The notes under the pieces are model-generated. The model was not told the DNA's origin and did not search any database. It was given only the letters and a program-made list of their open reading frames with translations. Of a DNA stretch of 64,000 nucleotides, positions 60,818 to 64,000 are shown in pieces (position 1 is the first letter of the stretch; the number at the start of each line of letters is the position of its first letter). This stretch comes from Rhizophagus irregularis (Eukaryota; Glomeromycota; Glomeromycetes; Glomerales; Glomeraceae): positions 434,001 to 498,000 of the forward strand of contig NC_089443.1 in NCBI RefSeq assembly GCF_026210795.1, in the 5' to 3' direction. The position numbers and the translations under genes were made by a program.

Positions 60818-62851
60818 CTAATATAAGATACGATTTTTCGATAAAAAAAAATGCAATAAATACCTTGGATCGAAGATCGTACAGTTAATTGTACCAACAC
60901 TTGGTTTTTTGCAAGTTTGACACTTTTTACTACAGCGAGGATATTTAGCTTGTATCAATCCATCAACTTGTCTCAAATAAATTGTCCCAATTGCATCATT
61001 ATGATCGTAAATTGGACTTATAAACTTTGGATAATGGCAATTATGATTGGGAATGTAATAATAATGTGAGCTGTAATAATATGAGGCTCTTATGAGAGGA
61101 GTTACCCCACAATCTATAAAGCGCTGGCCGAAATTTCTAATGGCTAATACGTCAAAGGTAAAAGGAGGTAACTCTACGTATTGTTTCTCTTTTATATTAT
61201 AACAATATACATACGCTTCGATATTACTATCCACATTACTATATAGAAAGTGATGTCCTATTACAAGACAGTCATTTTGCAAATTCAATTTACTTATTAC
61301 AGGTACCCCCAATAAAGGGAGTTTGCTAGAATAAGGATCATATTTATAATTCAACAATTTTTTTGTTTCATGACTGTTCTTGTCTTGTTCTTCAAATTTG
61401 ACTTTCAGGTTGGTTAACTGGTAATCGTCCAGATATATACAATCTGGATATCCGATTACCATCCAGCCAATTTTTAATTTATATGATTGACGCATTGAAT
61501 TATGTTGAATATGACTGACTAAAATACTTGGAACTTCATTGGTTTGACGAAGAACACTGTACGTAAATAATTCATCTTTGTTCTTTGGCTCCATTTCAGA
61601 AATAGTTGCAAAAATATTGCAATCTGCGTCTTTGTTTGTTATAATACTCAATATTTCTGATGGAGCTTCCATCAATTCAACTTTTAGAGGATTAACATTT
61701 GATAGATACTCTATTCCTTTATATGCAGAATACAATACTTTTTTACCAACAAGTTCTCTGACTTGTGCACGCAATTCAGTTGGCAAAGGTTGGAAAATAC
61801 TGATCGTATCTTGATATTCAATTACATCCCAAGCTCTGAAGTCTTCATCAAGAGATTTAATCCAAGATTTCTCATTAAAATTATCAAGACTTTCTGGTGG
61901 ACTTCCTCCAATTATTTTGGTATATTTAAGATTCATGCGATTTGATTTTTTTTCTGAAGACTTGGGAGCATAGGAGCCTTTTATGTTTGCATATCCAGTT
62001 ACATTAACATTTGCAGAAATTTCTTTGTTATCCTCTGTGACCCGTCCAGCTGATACCTCTACATTTTCATAATAGACTCTTCCACCTAAGATAATACTTG
62101 TTGGGATAAATTGCCCATAAACTTCTGTTATCCTAACAAGTTTTTGAGGATCTTTTGAAGTTATAGCACGCCTTATTTCATCAACAAATTCGGGAGTCGG
62201 TTCTAAATATTCATCCAATTTTAAATTCATTTTTCCATAATCTGCACAGATATGTGAAACATTTTCTTTTAAATTTAAATTCAAACTCTTTGATTTTTCA
62301 AATGAAATTCCTAATTTTAAATTTACAAATTTATTAATGTTAGCATCCCCACTGGCAAATAAACTTGTTTTCAACATTTTGTCCTCACTTGAATTATAAC
62401 TAATCTCTTTTTTTATACATTGTTTAGTGCCAGTTTCAATCATTTCACAATCTTTGATAGTGAACGCTTTTTTTTCCACTTTTTTAATTTCATCAGTGGA
62501 CTTTATACACCCGTATTCTAATTTGCATTTTCTATTAAAGAACTTCAAATCAGGGTATAACCTTACATATAAAATATTGTTTCCATTTTTGTATATAACA
62601 TCATTTAAAGAAGTGGTTTGTTCCTGGTTACGAAGTACTTCAGCAAATTTATCTTCGGAATACCTTTTTAAAAAAAAGGATTCATCATTAATAATGTCTT
62701 CCTTAAGAAGCTTACTACGAATATTTTCCAAGTGATCGTCAACATTTAAAGAAATAAGTTTAGATGTTTGCGAAAGTAAATTACACTCAATTATTACTAA
62801 TGTTTCTTTATTGATGGTACCAGAAGTATCTTTGGCAAGAAGGGAAAACAT
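60818..62851 (-). CDS. MACPF-like domain protein with N-terminal ubiquitin-like segment
   Basis: A single open frame of 677 codons. Residues about 15-100 (IIECNLLSQTSKLISLNVDD..., ending ILYVRLYP) look ubiquitin-like or beta-grasp. About 105-370 resembles the MACPF-like family abundant in Glomeromycotina: CIKSTDEIKKVEKKAFTIKD, YGQFIPTSIILGGRVYYENV, then WIKSLDEDFRAWDVIEYQDT and SIFQPLPTELRAQV. MACPF proteins in other taxa form pores or act in defence; membrane activity here is not shown. The C-terminal 300 residues are beta-rich, with a Cys cluster (CSKKCQTCKKP) near the end. A good donor (ag|gtattt, 60865) and an acceptor at 60784 suggest a small last intron giving an end DPRKT instead of the 15 residues after DPR. 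Confidence 0.78.
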   Translation of the reverse strand: MFSLLAKDTSGTINKETLVIIECNLLSQTSKLISLNVDDHLENIRSKLLKEDIINDESFFLKRYSEDKFAEVLRNQEQTTSLNDVIYKNGNNILYVRLYPDLKFFNRKCKLEYGCIKSTDEIKKVEKKAFTIKDCEMIETGTKQCIKKEISYNSSEDKMLKTSLFASGDANINKFVNLKLGISFEKSKSLNLNLKENVSHICADYGKMNLKLDEYLEPTPEFVDEIRRAITSKDPQKLVRITEVYGQFIPTSIILGGRVYYENVEVSAGRVTEDNKEISANVNVTGYANIKGSYAPKSSEKKSNRMNLKYTKIIGGSPPESLDNFNEKSWIKSLDEDFRAWDVIEYQDTISIFQPLPTELRAQVRELVGKKVLYSAYKGIEYLSNVNPLKVELMEAPSEILSIITNKDADCNIFATISEMEPKNKDELFTYSVLRQTNEVPSILVSHIQHNSMRQSYKLKIGWMVIGYPDCIYLDDYQLTNLKVKFEEQDKNSHETKKLLNYKYDPYSSKLPLLGVPVISKLNLQNDCLVIGHHFLYSNVDSNIEAYVYCYNIKEKQYVELPPFTFDVLAIRNFGQRFIDCGVTPLIRASYYYSSHYYYIPNHNCHYPKFISPIYDHNDAIGTIYLRQVDGLIQAKYPRCSKKCQTCKKPSVGTINCTIFDPRYLLHFFLSKNRILY

Positions 62852-64000
62852 TCTTTTTTGAAAAGCAATTTTTTGACAGTTTTTGAGATATCTTTTTTGG
62901 ATTTTATTTTATTTTTATTTATTTTTTTTTTTGCAAATTTTTGCACACATCTTAAATAATTTTCACAACCTTATATGTAAAATTATAATAAAACCATTTG
63001 CGTTGATAAGCAATCGCTACTTTTAGTAATTAATGCCACAAAGGTCAATACAAAATTCTCAAAGTTCGTCTAATTTAGACAAGAAAAACAGAAAAAGATG
63101 TTGAATGATTAATATGGTAAATAATTTGCAACTTTGGATACGTGATAATCTCTATACAAAAATAAATGCGGGCGCGTTTTATTATATTTGACCCTTAGGA
63201 ATTTCTTTATTAGTTTAATAATAATTTTTCGAATCATTACAATATTTCCACTAAGTAATAGTTATTTCACAGATATCAATGATTTTCACGGCGCAGCTGT
63301 GAAATCATATTCCGTGAAATAATTATATATATTATATTGTATTACCGTACCGTATATTAAAAGGCTTATCAAACTTATCAAACTTTACAATATAAGGAAT
63401 TCAAATAAAAAAAGGTTCATATATGAAATATAACTAAAACTCTTCAATTGTGTAACTTTTAAATCTTTTAATATCGATATTAATCGTATTATATTAAATT
63501 ATCAAAACGCTTATATATTTATCTATTAGATTGACCTGGTGCAGTAGTATCTTTCTGACTGACACAACAATATTTCTTTATAGGAGAGGGAGACGGCCAA
63601 ATAATCCGGTATGGAAAAGTTATTTATGATCGCGACTAATTCATTTCCAAACATGGCTAGCAAATATCACGTGATTTCTCGTCATACAAACCCTGAAGTT
63701 ACAAAATCGTAGTAACTGGTTTATCGTACTTATTAATCACCAGAATTAGAATTAGTTAGTTTATTTGTTTTTATTATTTTTATTTTTGTTATATTATTTT
63801 ATTATATATTGTATTGTTTTTATTAGTTAGATTTTATAGTATTACAATAGATTATATTGTTGGAATTATTAGATTATTTTAGTTAGAACTTTATACGTTT
63901 CTTTTATAATTAATGATTAGCTGCTGGATGAGCATCGATTATGTAAGCAGGACGACTAGTCCATGGGACGAGTTGACCCGATGTACAAGTTGACGAATAG
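62852..64000. other. AT-rich intergenic region
   Basis: No supported gene. 63590-63720 is less AT-rich and includes a tcacgtga site (63668-63675). The promoter of the MACPF-like gene should be at its left end. Confidence 0.45.

Overview
The window looks like AT-rich nuclear DNA of an arbuscular mycorrhizal fungus, most likely Rhizophagus (Glomeromycotina). This rests on the strong AT bias, many short phase-conserved GT-AG introns, an expanded family of zinc-ribbon tyrosine-kinase-like (TKL) kinases and Sel1-repeat proteins, a Pho84-type phosphate transporter very close to known AM-fungal transporters, and a large load of degenerate transposons. The species call is an inference from protein families I recognise; no database was searched.

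Layout. 1-3.65 kb: decayed non-LTR retrotransposon on the minus strand (ORF1 with RRMs and a zinc knuckle, then an endonuclease domain running off the edge). 3.7-6.7 kb: diverged ~150 bp repeats, with a 965 bp SINE-like element carrying a tRNA-type promoter and a 15 bp target duplication. 8.3-11.8 kb: a six-exon kinase gene in which four extra copies of a 'zinc ribbon + kinase N-lobe' exon precede the real kinase. 12.2-14.4 kb: a TIR element, then a kinase pseudogene split by a hAT-like element that itself holds another TIR element. 14.8-18.3 kb: a 12-exon tRNase Z gene broken by about five small indels and two stops. 18.6-20.4 kb: phosphate transporter with three CACGTG sites upstream. 22.9-23.65 kb: four ~194 bp tandem repeats. 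24.7-38.9 kb: kinase genes and pseudogenes, an MLKL-like protein (helical bundle + pseudokinase + Sel1) and a 20-Sel1-repeat kinase. 41.0-41.9 kb: a tandem duplication. 45-52.5 kb: a recent head-to-tail segmental duplication carrying two kinases, the second copy invaded by several small inverted-repeat elements. 56.3-59.2 kb: second MLKL-like gene. 60.0-60.3 kb: remnant of V-ATPase subunit a. 60.8-62.9 kb: MACPF-like protein.

Functionally, most genes belong to signalling families (TKL kinases, Sel1 proteins) or possible cell-death and defence families (MLKL-like, MACPF-like) that expand by tandem duplication. Repeated exon and gene copies sit beside pseudogenes at several stages of decay, so this is an actively turning-over accessory region. 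The phosphate transporter and the broken tRNase Z are the only conserved metabolic or RNA-processing loci.
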